Origin: Picochlorum sp. 'celeri'
Lineage: Eukaryota; Chlorophyta; Trebouxiophyceae
NCBI GenBank assembly: GCA_010909725.1
Contig: JAACMV010000021.1
Coordinates: forward strand, 831,469 to 895,468
Reading direction: 5' to 3'
DNA: 64,000 nt
Shown here: positions 1-9,543 of the stretch, one piece after another
Position numbering within the stretch: the stretch's first letter is position 1
How the letters are laid out: each line of letters opens with the position of its first letter
Notes under the pieces: model-generated
Told to the model about the DNA's origin: nothing
The model's database searches: none
The model's input: only the letters and a program-made list of their open reading frames with translations
Translations under genes and position numbers: made by a program

Positions 1-602
1 TTTGACGGAACAATCATCAGACCCAGAGACTGCCATTGGGGTCCCCCGGCGCTGTACGGAGCAGCAATTCACGATATCTGTATGGTCCTTCATAATACCT
101 ACTTGTTCCCCTGTCATAGCGTCCCACGACCGCACCGTGGTATCCGGAGAACAGGATACCAGGTGCTCACCGTCACCCGTCCACTGCACCTGCAACACAG
201 CATTCTTGTGTCCGCTCAGGACACTAAAGTTCTCACACTCTCCATACGTCCTCCATAAGAATATCTTCTTATCATGACTCCCAGATGCAACAATATCGCC
301 CTCTGGATTGAATCTAACGCAGAATACTTGATCTCCATGCCCAGTCAGAAGCATTGTCGGAGCGAGAAGAGCCGATGTGCGATCTGGACCCTGCATATGT
401 TTTTTTTAATATCGATATATGCGAGTAAATGAGACAAGGCATGATGCATGTCATGGCGTACCTGTGGTTGGCCATTTAGTGTCTTTTGTCCTCTCCCGAC
501 CAACGATAGTGAGGTCTTTTGTCTCTTAATTTCTACTATAGATCCATCATAGTTGTTGTTGTTGTTGTCATTATCTGTTTCTAAGGGGCGCTTCTCCGCC
601 AT
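1..602 (-). CDS. SNRNP40: U5 snRNP 40 kDa WD40 protein, SNRNP40 (partial, 3' end cut by window)
   Basis: A WD40 propeller protein of the U5 snRNP, part of the spliceosome in the nucleus. Exon 1 (602..462) encodes 47 residues: a basic, Asn-rich N-terminus starting MAEKRPLE. A 71-bp intron (461..391, donor GTACGC, acceptor ATGCAG, phase 0) follows. Exon 2 (390..1) then reads LLAPTMLLTGHGDQVFCVRF and continues into WD repeats with GH...W(R/D) signatures until the window edge. The APxMLL(S/T)GH entry into the first blade and the segment DHTDIVNCC are typical of SNRNP40 (WDR57) rather than of a generic WD40 protein. About 177 residues are present, roughly half the usual length. The start is the first ATG of the exon. 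The identification is strong; the C-terminal half is outside the window. Confidence 0.88.
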
Positions 603-1497
603 GTGTTTTGCGTTGTTTCAATGATTCAATGCTTGTGTGGATTTTTGTTCTTCGGCCTGGTAGGATTATTATTATTCTCTGTTATTGCTTTTGCTCAACA
701 AGAGCAATTCTAAATCTGTTTACATATATATATTTTAATGATGAAGTGAATTCATGGGATCGTTATATATGTACAGATGGATGGAGACGTGCATCACCTT
801 GTTTTGTACCAAAAAAAAATCATGATGTTTCTTCGGTTCTTATTCCATTATTTCATTCCAACAATGAGATGACTACTAGATCTAATGTCGGTGTTCACTG
901 CGGTGGGATGTTTTTTGTCTGTACATGTATATGTGATGCGAGGAGGATGTTCAAAAAATTCAACTGTTTATGGCTACCAGTACAGTGTAGTAGTCATAAA
1001 AGACACAAGCTACTTCATGTTGTGGCATCATCCCTTTTGTTCAAACAGAAGCAAAAGAATGTTACTCTGTTGTTGTTGCCGTTCGTTCTCAGATCCTGTG
1101 GAGAGATGGCAGGGATCTGTACTTGTCAACATATTGTTAGTAAGTAGGCAATGTATGGCAGGTCTGCCACTCGTGGGATGGTGGGGAGTTGCACAATTCA
1201 AAAATCTTTCAAAAATACAATGGCCCGTATTTCGCCCTGATCATGATTGCAATATTGCTTGCAAGCACTATGCATGGCTTGTACGTACAAGGCCGATTTT
1301 TTTTTTTCAGGGTTACGTTCCGGAACGGATCCGTAACGTAATGGTACCATAAGGCGGGATGTATCCATGGCACGGTGTAGTGACCCAGATTCACGATTGG
1401 TACTCCCATGGCTTGCCGATTAAAAAGATAAAATCTTCTTTATAGATCCGGAGCACTTGCATGTATATGCGCCGTACGCGTGTACACCCTTTACAGT
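603..1497. other. Intergenic, no gene recognised
   Basis: Almost 900 bases between the start of SNRNP40 (leftward) and the DUF285 gene (rightward). Open frames exist, but they lack a convincing ATG, carry no recognisable domain and look like translated AT-rich DNA. No tRNA-like B box was seen. It probably holds both promoters. Confidence 0.6.
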
Positions 1498-2731
1498 ATG
1501 CACCCAAGCCTTCCACGACTCGGGCTACTTTCCCGATCCAGGGCTCTTCTGGTTCCTTTACTCTGCATTATTTGGGCCCAGGAGGTTGTAAATACACCAA
1601 CAGTATCGGCAGAGCATGCAGAACGGGAGGCGACGCTTGGTGGAATGTGTTTTACCAGCACCGTCTCTGATGAGGCAACCCTGAGAGGTCTGCGGAGACA
1701 ACACGTGAAATTCAATCTAAAGAAGAGGTAGGTAGTCAATGTTTTGCTCAAACCAAAGACTGTATCATAGTATCTCAGGCATCTTTTTGTTGGTCCCGTG
1801 CAGTATGTACAGGGATGGCGATGTGATTGCCATTTACAAACTGGACAGACCGGGACATGGCAGTCTCGCTGGATGTGCGGATGCCTGTCTGTTGAATTGG
1901 AGATTGACAGATGATACTAGTCAAGCTCTGGATACAGACTGCTCTCTTCAAACAAACAGTCACTGTCCCATGACGTCAGGGGTGATTGTCGCAGACAGAA
2001 AGTGTGAGGCATTCATGTTCAATCGACAGACAAGTGTGTGTACATTGCTGTCTGCTGAGCAATCGATGACGCTTACCCAGAGCAGCAACTTTTGGTCTGG
2101 TAAAGTTGTTTGTGAGGATATGACCAGTGTTGATGATTGGGCAGAAGGTGTTGTGAGCAGACGCAGTCCACCACCGCCACCACCTCCTTCTCCTCCTCCT
2201 CCTCCTCCTTCTCTTCCATTCTACCTTGCACCCAATGGAGTGACGGTCAAGTGTCCTTTAGCAAATGAAGACGATACAGGAGATGTAGGTGGTACGACAT
2301 ATACAAAGAGAACTAGGGCAGGGCTTCTCAGCAAAATTTCCTTCCGGGAATGGTCTGATGTTGCTTCCACATGTACCACAGGCATCACAGATATGAGTCG
2401 CATGTTTGCTTCTGCATACTATTTCGACGAAGATATCAGCAGCTGGGACACATCGTCGGTCACAAACATGGATGGCATGTTTCAGTATGCCCTTTACTTT
2501 GACCAGGACATTAGCAGATGGGACACATCATATGTCGAAAGCATGTCTGACATGTTTAATGTCGCAACGTCCTTCAATCAGGATCTCAGCAGTTGGAATG
2601 GATCTGCATTGAGTGACTGCAGTAATTTTGCCGTTGGTGCAACAGCCTGGCTGAATGCCTATCCACAGGGTATTGCTGGCAAAACTCCTCCGCTATCTCC
2701 AAGCATGATTGCTGCAGGTTGTGGCGCATAG
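1498..2731 (+). CDS. Secreted PAN-like / proline-rich / DUF285-repeat protein
   Basis: Two exons (1498..1727 and 1804..2731; 76-bp intron, donor GTAGGT, acceptor GTGCAG; the junction codon is AGT) encode about 385 residues. The start is the ATG at 1498, which gives a hydrophobic signal peptide ([11 protein letters not shown] around residues 16-26). A Cys-rich region follows (about residues 78-190, with CADACLLNW and CEAFMF) that resembles a PAN/apple-type module. Next comes a Pro-rich linker with runs of P and SP near residue 205. The C-terminus carries three copies of a 25-residue DUF285 (BspA-like) repeat, pattern F-x-x-DIS-x-WDTS-x-V-x-x-M-x-x-MF. DUF285 repeats are known from bacterial surface proteins and from some algae and protists. 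The likely role is an extracellular or wall-associated adhesion or binding protein. The ligand is unknown. The intron argues for a resident gene even if the repeat came by transfer. Confidence 0.75.
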
Positions 2732-2848
2732 TGATGCCAAAAGAATTTGAATTCCACAAAGTATTACAGAAGTATACCTCAACATTGATCATATGTAACA
2801 CAATACATCCATACAATGAAAAAAATCTCATCATGCCAAGATGAAGAA

Positions 2849-3676
2849 TCAACCCACTGCATCCTTCCCACCTTTGGAAAGAAGCATATCCTTTGCCTTG
2901 TCCTGCTCTTCCTGCAACGATTCTGACGCATACTTGGACAACAACGCCTCCTTCTTACTCTGAATAACTTTCGCTTCAATCTCTCTATCTTCAGGCAAAG
3001 GCACATGGAAATCAAACCTTGTATCCACCGCCGCTTCCTCCTCCCTCACCGAATCCAGCACATCCGTCCTCGCACTATTCTCCTCTTCCCACGCTCGCAC
3101 AGCCTCCTCCCGCATCACCTTTTCAGCCTCCGCCTCCACCCGCACCAACACCCCATCATCCTCATCTCGATACCCGTAATAGTCCCCATCCACCCGTCGC
3201 TGAAGCTCTCCTTTCGTCGCCTTGGCCACAGGCTGCGCACTATCCAATTTCTCAAACAACTCCTTCACCCCAGGAAGATTCTTCGCCGCACCATAATACC
3301 GATACCCCGCCCCCTTACTCAGAGCCTCCCCAACCACCCTCCCCTTACTATCAGTCACCTTGGGACCAAACCGTGCATAATTAGGCCCACCCAACTCGAC
3401 AATCCGCCTCTCCCAATGCGACTTTTCCCTCATCAATTTATTAATCTCATCATTTAAATCCCGCAACCGATGCTCCCCCAACCCCTCATTCTGAATATCC
3501 ATCACTTTCCGACCAATTTCTCTCAGAATCTGATGCCTCCATCCATCCGCTTCACTCAAATCATCACACTGACTCGCCAAGTACGGCCTCTTTTTCTTCT
3601 GAGATTCAATACCACCATCCTTGCTCGCCAGGTACCGATTCAGCATATTCTGCGCTTTTTCCACGTTACGAGCCAT
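2849..3676 (-). CDS. ISY1: Pre-mRNA-splicing factor ISY1
   Basis: ISY1 is a spliceosome component of the Prp19/NTC complex that acts around the first catalytic step. The intronless frame encodes 275 residues starting MARNVEKAQ, the family's conserved beginning, which fixes the start at 3676 although the frame is open a few codons upstream. Diagnostic segments are RPYLASQCDDL, GLGEHRLRDLNDEINKL, WERRIVELGGPNY, GYRYYGAAKNLPGVKELFE, YYGYRDEDDGVL and the C-terminal KKEALLSKYASESLQ. Length matches other ISY1 proteins. Divergently arranged with the gene at 4039 and convergent with the DUF285 gene. Confidence 0.95.
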   Translation of the reverse strand: MARNVEKAQNMLNRYLASKDGGIESQKKKRPYLASQCDDLSEADGWRHQILREIGRKVMDIQNEGLGEHRLRDLNDEINKLMREKSHWERRIVELGGPNYARFGPKVTDSKGRVVGEALSKGAGYRYYGAAKNLPGVKELFEKLDSAQPVAKATKGELQRRVDGDYYGYRDEDDGVLVRVEAEAEKVMREEAVRAWEEENSARTDVLDSVREEEAAVDTRFDFHVPLPEDREIEAKVIQSKKEALLSKYASESLQEEQDKAKDMLLSKGGKDAVG

Positions 3677-4038
3677 GTTGCAATGTAGCACTCCTTTCCT
3701 TCTTTCTTTCTCTCTGTTGCTGCTGCTACTGGAATAATACTCTGCCTCCTCTCTCTCTCCTTCCTTTTACTACATACTATTTTTAAAGTATGGTAGATGT
3801 TAGAATCCCTGCTGCATGCTGAAGAGAGAGAGAGAGAGAGAGAGAGATATGTACTTAATTCTCAAGTACGGAGCACAGCAGTGCTCTGCATCTCTCATCT
3901 TTTGGTTTCTTCCTCCTCTACGTCGAGAAGAAAAAGAGGAAGAATAATTATATATTTTTCTATTAGTACTACTACTAGATTGATCTTGCTCGAGGTGAGA
4001 TTTCAATCTCAATCGATTGGGGTGTTTTTAGTATTCAA
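3677..4038. other. Divergent intergenic region with a GA repeat
   Basis: The region between ISY1 (leftward) and the plastid membrane protein gene (rightward). It holds a pyrimidine-rich block next to ISY1 and a (GA)n tract at 3822..3848. No gene is supported. Confidence 0.6.
3822..3848. repeat. (GA)n microsatellite
   Basis: About 13 consecutive GA units in the divergent promoter region between ISY1 and the gene at 4039. On the opposite strand it is a CT tract, the kind found near core promoters in plants. Function unproven. Confidence 0.9.
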
Positions 4039-5081
4039 ATGCGTTTCCAAGCAATTCGTCCTCAGATGGACGCAAGCATTCGTGTACAGCATACTCATAC
4101 CATGAAAAATACAAGTAAAAGGCTGATGCATAGCATCACCCGCTGTGGGAGAGCTGAATCTTCTTTCATCCAGAGGAGACAGCAGCAGCAGTGGTCTTGT
4201 CACCTGCCAGTATACTCTCATAGTAGCAGCTCAGAACACCGCCGCCGCAGTACTGCTGCGGCTATTCGTACTACTAGCAGCAGCAACAACAACAATAGTA
4301 CTAGTAGTAGTAGTAGTAGCAATAGAAGAAGAAGATTGTACTCCCCATGTGGGAGGAGGAGTGGTGATGGTGGTACGGTGATGTGGAGATTGCGTGCCTC
4401 TCCTGCTGCTGCAGCAGCAGTATCATCCAACACCTCGTGGATATCGACGCTTGGCGCCGCATTCCATGCCAACCCAATCGGGTTTATGACAAGTGTAGCA
4501 ATGTGTGTCGGTGCAATAGCGTTAGCAGGTCTTCTCATCGCTGCGATACCAGCACTAGTATCTCTCAAAAAGACCATGGATTCTGCCCATGTCTTGCTAG
4601 AGTCCCTGGAAGAGGAGCTTCCAGATGCCGTGGCGGCCATAAAGCTGTCAGGATTGGAAATGGCAGATGCCATGGAAGAGGTATCGGGTCTTGGAAGTGA
4701 CCTGACGGCGGGTATTCGTGCATCTGCGAGAGCGCTTGTTGGTGCTGAGATGGGGGTAAGACAGAGTGCCCAGATGGCCTCTGGAGCCATCACAAAGTCT
4801 CTGCCCACAGCCAAAGGTACGACTTGATTGATCATTCATTCGTATGTATGTATACCAAGGCATTGATGATGATGATGCTGATGTATTCATTGAGATTACT
4901 ATACTACTATCATGGTGCAGTTGCTGCTGAGCAAGCCCTCCAGAAGAGAGCCTCCATGACATATAGCAAAGACACTGTAGCAGATGTCGCCAAAGCCACC
5001 AAAGTAGCATCCAAGAGACTTCGAACAGCACTCGTCGCAGCCCAATGGGCACAGAATGCAAACAGATTCCTTGGACCGTGA
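4039..5081 (+). CDS. Predicted plastid-targeted single-pass membrane protein
   Basis: Two exons (4039..4816, 4921..5081; 104-bp intron with donor GTACGA and acceptor GTGCAG, phase 1) give 312 residues. The first 120 or so are basic and hydroxylated, with Ser, Asn and Gln homopolymer runs and almost no acidic residues, as in an algal transit peptide. One hydrophobic segment (about residues 150-173, IALAGLLIAAIPALV) is followed by an amphipathic alpha-helical stretch rich in Glu, Ala and Leu (LLESLEEELPDAVAAIKLSG). This pattern resembles DUF948-like plastid membrane proteins of plants, but I cannot name an orthologue. The second exon ends in a basic helix. Gene model confidence is good; function is unknown. 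Confidence 0.7.
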
Positions 5082-5257
5082 TGAATGACTTGTACTGGTA
5101 CTTGGACGACAGTCGGTCGGTCGTTGTACAAAAAATAATTCATTTTCTTATCCAAATCTCGAATGTTTCGAGGAATTCATATCTCATATAAATGGCTTTG
5201 ATGAATAATTTGAAACAGGAAGCGTGATTTTTTCTTCTCCGTGTGTTCGTGTCTACC

Positions 5258-6031
5258 ATGAAGGGTCGTCGTTCCACATCCAAATCCCTTTTATCTCAGG
5301 CTGTGTCTGACTCATGCCTTCAATACCAGGATACACCAGTGTTACAACAAGGGAAAGTATCAACAGATGTGGATGCGGATGAGAACAAGGTACGCGTTGT
5401 TGATGCCGACCGGGTTGGCGTTGGATTCTCCACGGGGTCGGAAACGACCCTGTGGGTGGCAGCCACGGTGTTTTTTTTAATTATCTAGTGGTTGGGAGTG
5501 GTGATAAGGGATTGGGATGACGTATTTCCCTGTTGGTGTCTGCAGGATGGAAAAGCTGGACATGATGCAATTGGTGTGTCATTGTCAGACAGAAGGACAG
5601 TGTTGGGGGCGACTCCAACAGCATGTGCTGTTGAGGAAGAGGAGGAGGAAGAAGAAGAGGAATTTGCTGAAGAGCACCCAGCATTGAATCAGAGGAATGC
5701 GTCAGGGATGCAGGAATTGGAGCGGTTGTTGGCGAGTTCTATTCCAGAGAGCACGCCTCCGTCGCAGAATATGCTTGGATCTCCGCCAAAGAGGGATACA
5801 GGTGCTGCCAATCCGCTGTCTCATTGTTCTTCTTGGACGAGGATGGCGCCGATTTCTTCTATTTCGAATCTGGAGATGCTTGAAAAGGTGCAGCGGGAGG
5901 AGGAAGAGCGGGAGGAAGCTCATGTGAAGAAGAGTTGTGCCATTCCGGTGCCTGGGGGGATGTCTCGGTGTTCGAGTGGCGTTCACTGGGTGCCTTCAAG
6001 CTCGTCTCCAGAGGGGAGGGTTCTTGTGTAA
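5258..6031 (+). CDS. Hypothetical acidic, low-complexity protein
   Basis: Exons 5258..5389 and 5546..6031, separated by a 156-bp intron (donor GTACGC, acceptor CTGCAG, phase 0), encode 205 residues. There is no signal peptide, membrane segment or domain that I recognise. It has a run of ten Glu near residue 75, then Ser/Pro-rich sequence, and a short charged helix (LEMLEKVQREEEEREEA) near residue 155. It looks intrinsically disordered. The intron signals match those of neighbouring genes, which is the main support that it is a real gene. It could be a nuclear regulatory protein, but nothing shows this. Confidence 0.55.
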
Positions 6032-6343
6032 ACATATTCAGACAGGCGTATTGTACATCAGGTTGATTTTTTTCCCAGTAGACTCGATGACAACAAAGTA
6101 TATTTATAAAAAAATACTACGAAAAAAAAGGAATCCTCCACCGTGTGTGTGTATATATAAATTGCTACTACTACTAATGCATGTAAACATGATGAAATGA
6201 ATGAGATGTGTGTTGTATCTTTACACAGAAAATCTCTACACAGAGAAGTGATTTTTCTTTCCGAGAAGAAAAAACATAGATGCCTGTACATATCCACGTG
6301 TCATGTGGATGATTTGAAAGAGTACCGAAATCTATCCGAACTA
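6032..6343. other. Convergent intergenic region
   Basis: A3'-to-3' gap between the acidic hypothetical gene and the secreted protein gene. It is AT-rich with several A runs and a short TG/TA repeat. Nothing coding is seen. Confidence 0.6.
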
Positions 6344-7336
6344 TTACTGTCCATACGTTGTTTTTAGCTGAAGGTTCCACTGCATGACGATCAATCCTTC
6401 GTCATCAACAGATGGATTGCTGCACCAGAACCACAGGCCACATGGGTCGGCAAGCTCGTCTCCAATATCAAATCTCTCGTCTGAACTTGCAACCTGTTGC
6501 AGTAGGGCGCAGACGGGTGGTCGAGGAGATGCCCATTCTGTTGGACGTGGAGACTCGTAGGTATCTGCTCTGCATGTGATCTGTTTCCCAATTCCAGAAA
6601 AGATCAAATTATACTCCTCTGGTGTATCCCATAGAGCCTCGCAGACCTGTCGTATTGCAGGGCTTGTGTCATAGTCATAATGCGAGTATACTGGCGTTCG
6701 ATTCGCGCATCGTCGATCTACAGGTGGTGGAGGAGAAGGAGGTGAAGGAGAAACAGGTGGTGGTGGAGATGGAGATTCTACAGGAGAAAACGGTGGGGAT
6801 GGCGTCGCCTCTTTCGCGCTGATAAACTGCCATTTAGATCTCGATCTCTCTGATGTGGTATCCTTTCCAAGCAGTGGTCTGAACTTGCTACAGGTTGACG
6901 TTGGCAGTGAGAGCACTTGCAATGGGCATTTGCCACCTGCAGATGTTCTCTTGACAGACTTTACAACATACTCGTATCCCGATAGAGATCTGTACCTCTT
7001 CAACTTCCATACAGAAGAATTATTGTCCAATCCGACCCAACGAGAAGTGCATTTTGTATTCTTTGTGGAGAGATCCTGCCTGCAAGCAAAACTCCTGTTT
7101 GCTGCCTTTATTGAGACTGCTCCCCCTGAGGTTGAACGTACGATCCAGATAGACTTTGGCGATTTTCTGGACGACATTCGCAATCTTTTATTTGCACATG
7201 ATGAATAATACCCGAGGTATTTCCCCTTGTGGCATGCTGTCTTGCCGACATAGCGAATGTAATATGTCCCGTCTTGGAGACCCGAGAAGGCCACCGCAAG
7301 GAAACATAGCAACAGCGTGAGGGTCTTCAAACCCAT
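6344..7336 (-). CDS. Secreted protein with possible beta-trefoil module and proline-rich hinge
   Basis: Encodes 330 residues from the ATG at 7336, which begins a clear signal peptide (MGLKTLTLLLCFLAVAFSG). The first domain (about residues 22-180) has three loosely repeated segments, each with a Trp before a short strand pattern (SIWIVRST, SVWKLKRY, SKWQFISA) and several Cys. That periodicity is compatible with a beta-trefoil, but this is inference. A Ser-Pro-Pro-Pro hinge around residues 185-210 follows, of the kind seen in algal wall glycoproteins. A second Cys-containing domain of about 120 residues (with EALWDTPEEYN and DPCGLWFWCSN) ends the protein. No family was recognised. It is probably extracellular or wall-bound, and its architecture (signal, module, Pro hinge, module) resembles the DUF285 protein 4 kb upstream. 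Confidence 0.68.
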   Translation of the reverse strand: MGLKTLTLLLCFLAVAFSGLQDGTYYIRYVGKTACHKGKYLGYYSSCANKRLRMSSRKSPKSIWIVRSTSGGAVSIKAANRSFACRQDLSTKNTKCTSRWVGLDNNSSVWKLKRYRSLSGYEYVVKSVKRTSAGGKCPLQVLSLPTSTCSKFRPLLGKDTTSERSRSKWQFISAKEATPSPPFSPVESPSPPPPVSPSPPSPPPPVDRRCANRTPVYSHYDYDTSPAIRQVCEALWDTPEEYNLIFSGIGKQITCRADTYESPRPTEWASPRPPVCALLQQVASSDERFDIGDELADPCGLWFWCSNPSVDDEGLIVMQWNLQLKTTYGQ

Positions 7337-7579
7337 CTCTAAATGGAAAAAAGATGCGTTATTTACGAGTGTTATTATTATTGCGGATGATAAAAAGGGG
7401 CTGAAACCCATGTATTGCAATAAGGAAGCGATCATTCATTGCGTAACTTTCTTTCTGGAAGAAGCTGCTTGAGAAGGTACCCCTTGAGGGGCACCATTTT
7501 GATGATACTTGATAGACCTCTCCTCATGAGCCATACATGGGCATGACTACTTCGTATTCAATACATCGTATATTACAAT

Positions 7580-9064
7580 TCAACTTTGGGTCATCCATGC
7601 TTTTGATGTTGTCATGTACGAGTCCTTTTCAATCTGAGCAAAATGGAGCAAAATGTGCTTCAAATCACCTGCTCTCTCCTTTTGAAATCGAATGATATCT
7701 GCATCCATTCTCTGAACAAGCTTGGTATATCGTTCCGTTGTCTCTTGTGATTTTTTCAGAGCAGCTTGAAGATGCCGTTCTGCTTCCATGATGCGATCCT
7801 GCCTGGTCCCAGGAGTAGCTTGCATCTTTGCCAGCGCACTCCTCTTTGAGTCGACAATAAGCTGCGCATGAATTTTTTCAACCAGACACTCATCTCTATC
7901 CTCTATGGTCCTTTTCGCTGACCTAATAGACCGTAATAATTCACGTAGCGGCGCTTCAAACCGCACGTGAAGCTCTTTTGCAGACTGATCCCACCCATTG
8001 CCTGCCATGATTGCCTTCTTTCCCAATACAGCACAGTGCGCATTCCCATCATCATCCGACATGGACTCAATTTTCACAGACATTTGATTCAAAGAAATAC
8101 CGAAATCTGAGAATGATTTTGCAAGGCGAGCGTGCTGCCGAGTCAACCGCTGCGCCTGCTGATGAACTTCGTTCAAGTGGGCTTCCAAATGGTTGTAATA
8201 GTTTTTAATCGCAGCATACTCTGGGCTCTCCTCGTTCCGCACATGTTGCTGCACAAGCGACCCTGGAATATTCGCCTGAACCAAACCTGCATTCTCCGAG
8301 ATGCTTTTGAAAAATTTGCTCGCAGAACTCAGCGTCTTACTGGCAAATGACGATGCTCCTGATGACTCTGCAGGCGCTGCATTCCCCAATTCATGTGATA
8401 TCCTTGACGATTCAATCGCAAACTCCGACTCGCTCGCCTGCAAAAACAACCTCAGCTCTTCAGAATGACGCAACAGTGGATGCGACAATACCCTCTTTAG
8501 AAATACTTGCAGTGCACGCCGTCTGTCTTCCACAAACTGTGGTGTCATCTTGTACTTTTCAACCACATTCCGGGGGGGCAAAGCAGGCAAGATGATGCCA
8601 GCAAATTCCTTCCTCATACAATCTCGCAACCATGTAAAATCTCTGAATCGTCGAATCACTTCCCGCTGACCAGATCCATATGAATCCAAATGCACTGTGC
8701 TAACCACCCTGTATGAAATGTATGCAGACACCCCTTCCCCTTGTTTCACAGGGTCTACCACGTTGACCTCAAAGTTGTCAAAGGAACTCGCTATTGAATC
8801 CAAATCATCTTGTCCACCAAAAACAGTTGAAGTTGTCGTATCCTATACGCAATACCATGTCGACATGGTGTTATCGGAAACACGATGAAGAGTTACAAAA
8901 GTTCTTGGTAAACCCACCTCGTGATGACGATTCCTGTCCTCAACCCCTTGGTTTTTCGAATGTAAGGAATCTTCTAATATTATAGACTCGTATGGAGGAG
9001 GAGAATCGTCCTTTTCGGGACTCTCGGGGCGCTGTAAAGGATCAGAATGATCTCCTTCGTTCAT
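7580..9064 (-). CDS. Sorting nexin, PX-BAR type (SNX1/Vps5-like)
   Basis: A retromer-type sorting nexin that would bind phosphoinositides on endosomes and shape tubules for cargo recycling. Exon 1 starts at 9064 with an acidic N-terminus (MNEGDHSDPLQ). Exon 2 (about 8808..7580) has the PX domain (EVNVVDPVKQGEG, RRFRDFTWLRDCM, LPALPPRNVVEKYKM, RRRALQVFLKRVLSHPLL) and then a long coiled-coil/BAR region (about residues 250-450) ending KSRAWMTQS-like at KAWMTQS. The splice pair is uncertain. The frames join with donor GTTTAC at 8913 and acceptor ACAAG before 8808, but neither is a strong site, and GTGTTT near 8883 would also keep frame. About 459 residues in the favoured model. Confidence 0.83.
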
Positions 9065-9543
9065 ATTCTCCTCGTATCTCACCAGAACGCGTGTTGATAT
9101 TTTTATTCAGTATTTATATACTCTGAATACCGATTCGATTACAGGGTATTTTTCAAATGTTTTGAATATCGAAATAACGAAGAGGGTCTGTTCATCTGTT
9201 GTTCAGGTGAACAATCTGTATCATCTCATGCCCTCTCTCTCTCTCTCTATATATATATAGAGAGAGAGAAGACAGGATGTATAGGTGTCCAGGTAGGAGT
9301 CATTGATTGATCTGATGTATTGAAAGCATCTCAAAGATACCCATCATGTACCTATAGCCTTTGCAAAGGCAAGGCCCAATTGGGTGAATTGATGTGACCA
9401 AACATCATCATAGGCACTTAACTTACAAAAATGTTTTCAACGTGTTTAAAAGTATTTTATTCTTGGTATGCTTCACGTCTTGATACAAAGACAGGAATTT
9501 TATGCAAATGAATAATGCAGCATGAAATAATAAAGCAATTGTA
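9065..9543. other. Intergenic with a CT/TA/GA palindrome
   Basis: The region between the 5' end of the sorting nexin gene and the 3' end of the lyase gene. The only marked structure is the palindrome at 9232..9269. No coding frame is supported. Confidence 0.6.
9232..9269. repeat. CT-TA-GA microsatellite palindrome
   Basis: A CT run passes through a TA run into a GA run, giving arms of about 11-14 bases around a TA centre. It could form a hairpin or cruciform. It lies upstream of the sorting nexin start, so it is probably a replication-slippage product. Confidence 0.85.

Noticed and set aside
603..1497. Long open frames upstream of the DUF285 gene
   Set aside because: No ATG in a reasonable position, no domain, and amino-acid content typical of translated AT-rich non-coding DNA.
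8809..8913. Acceptor TATAG before 8843 for the sorting nexin intron
   Set aside because: It looks like a good site, but with the available donors it puts the PX domain out of frame.
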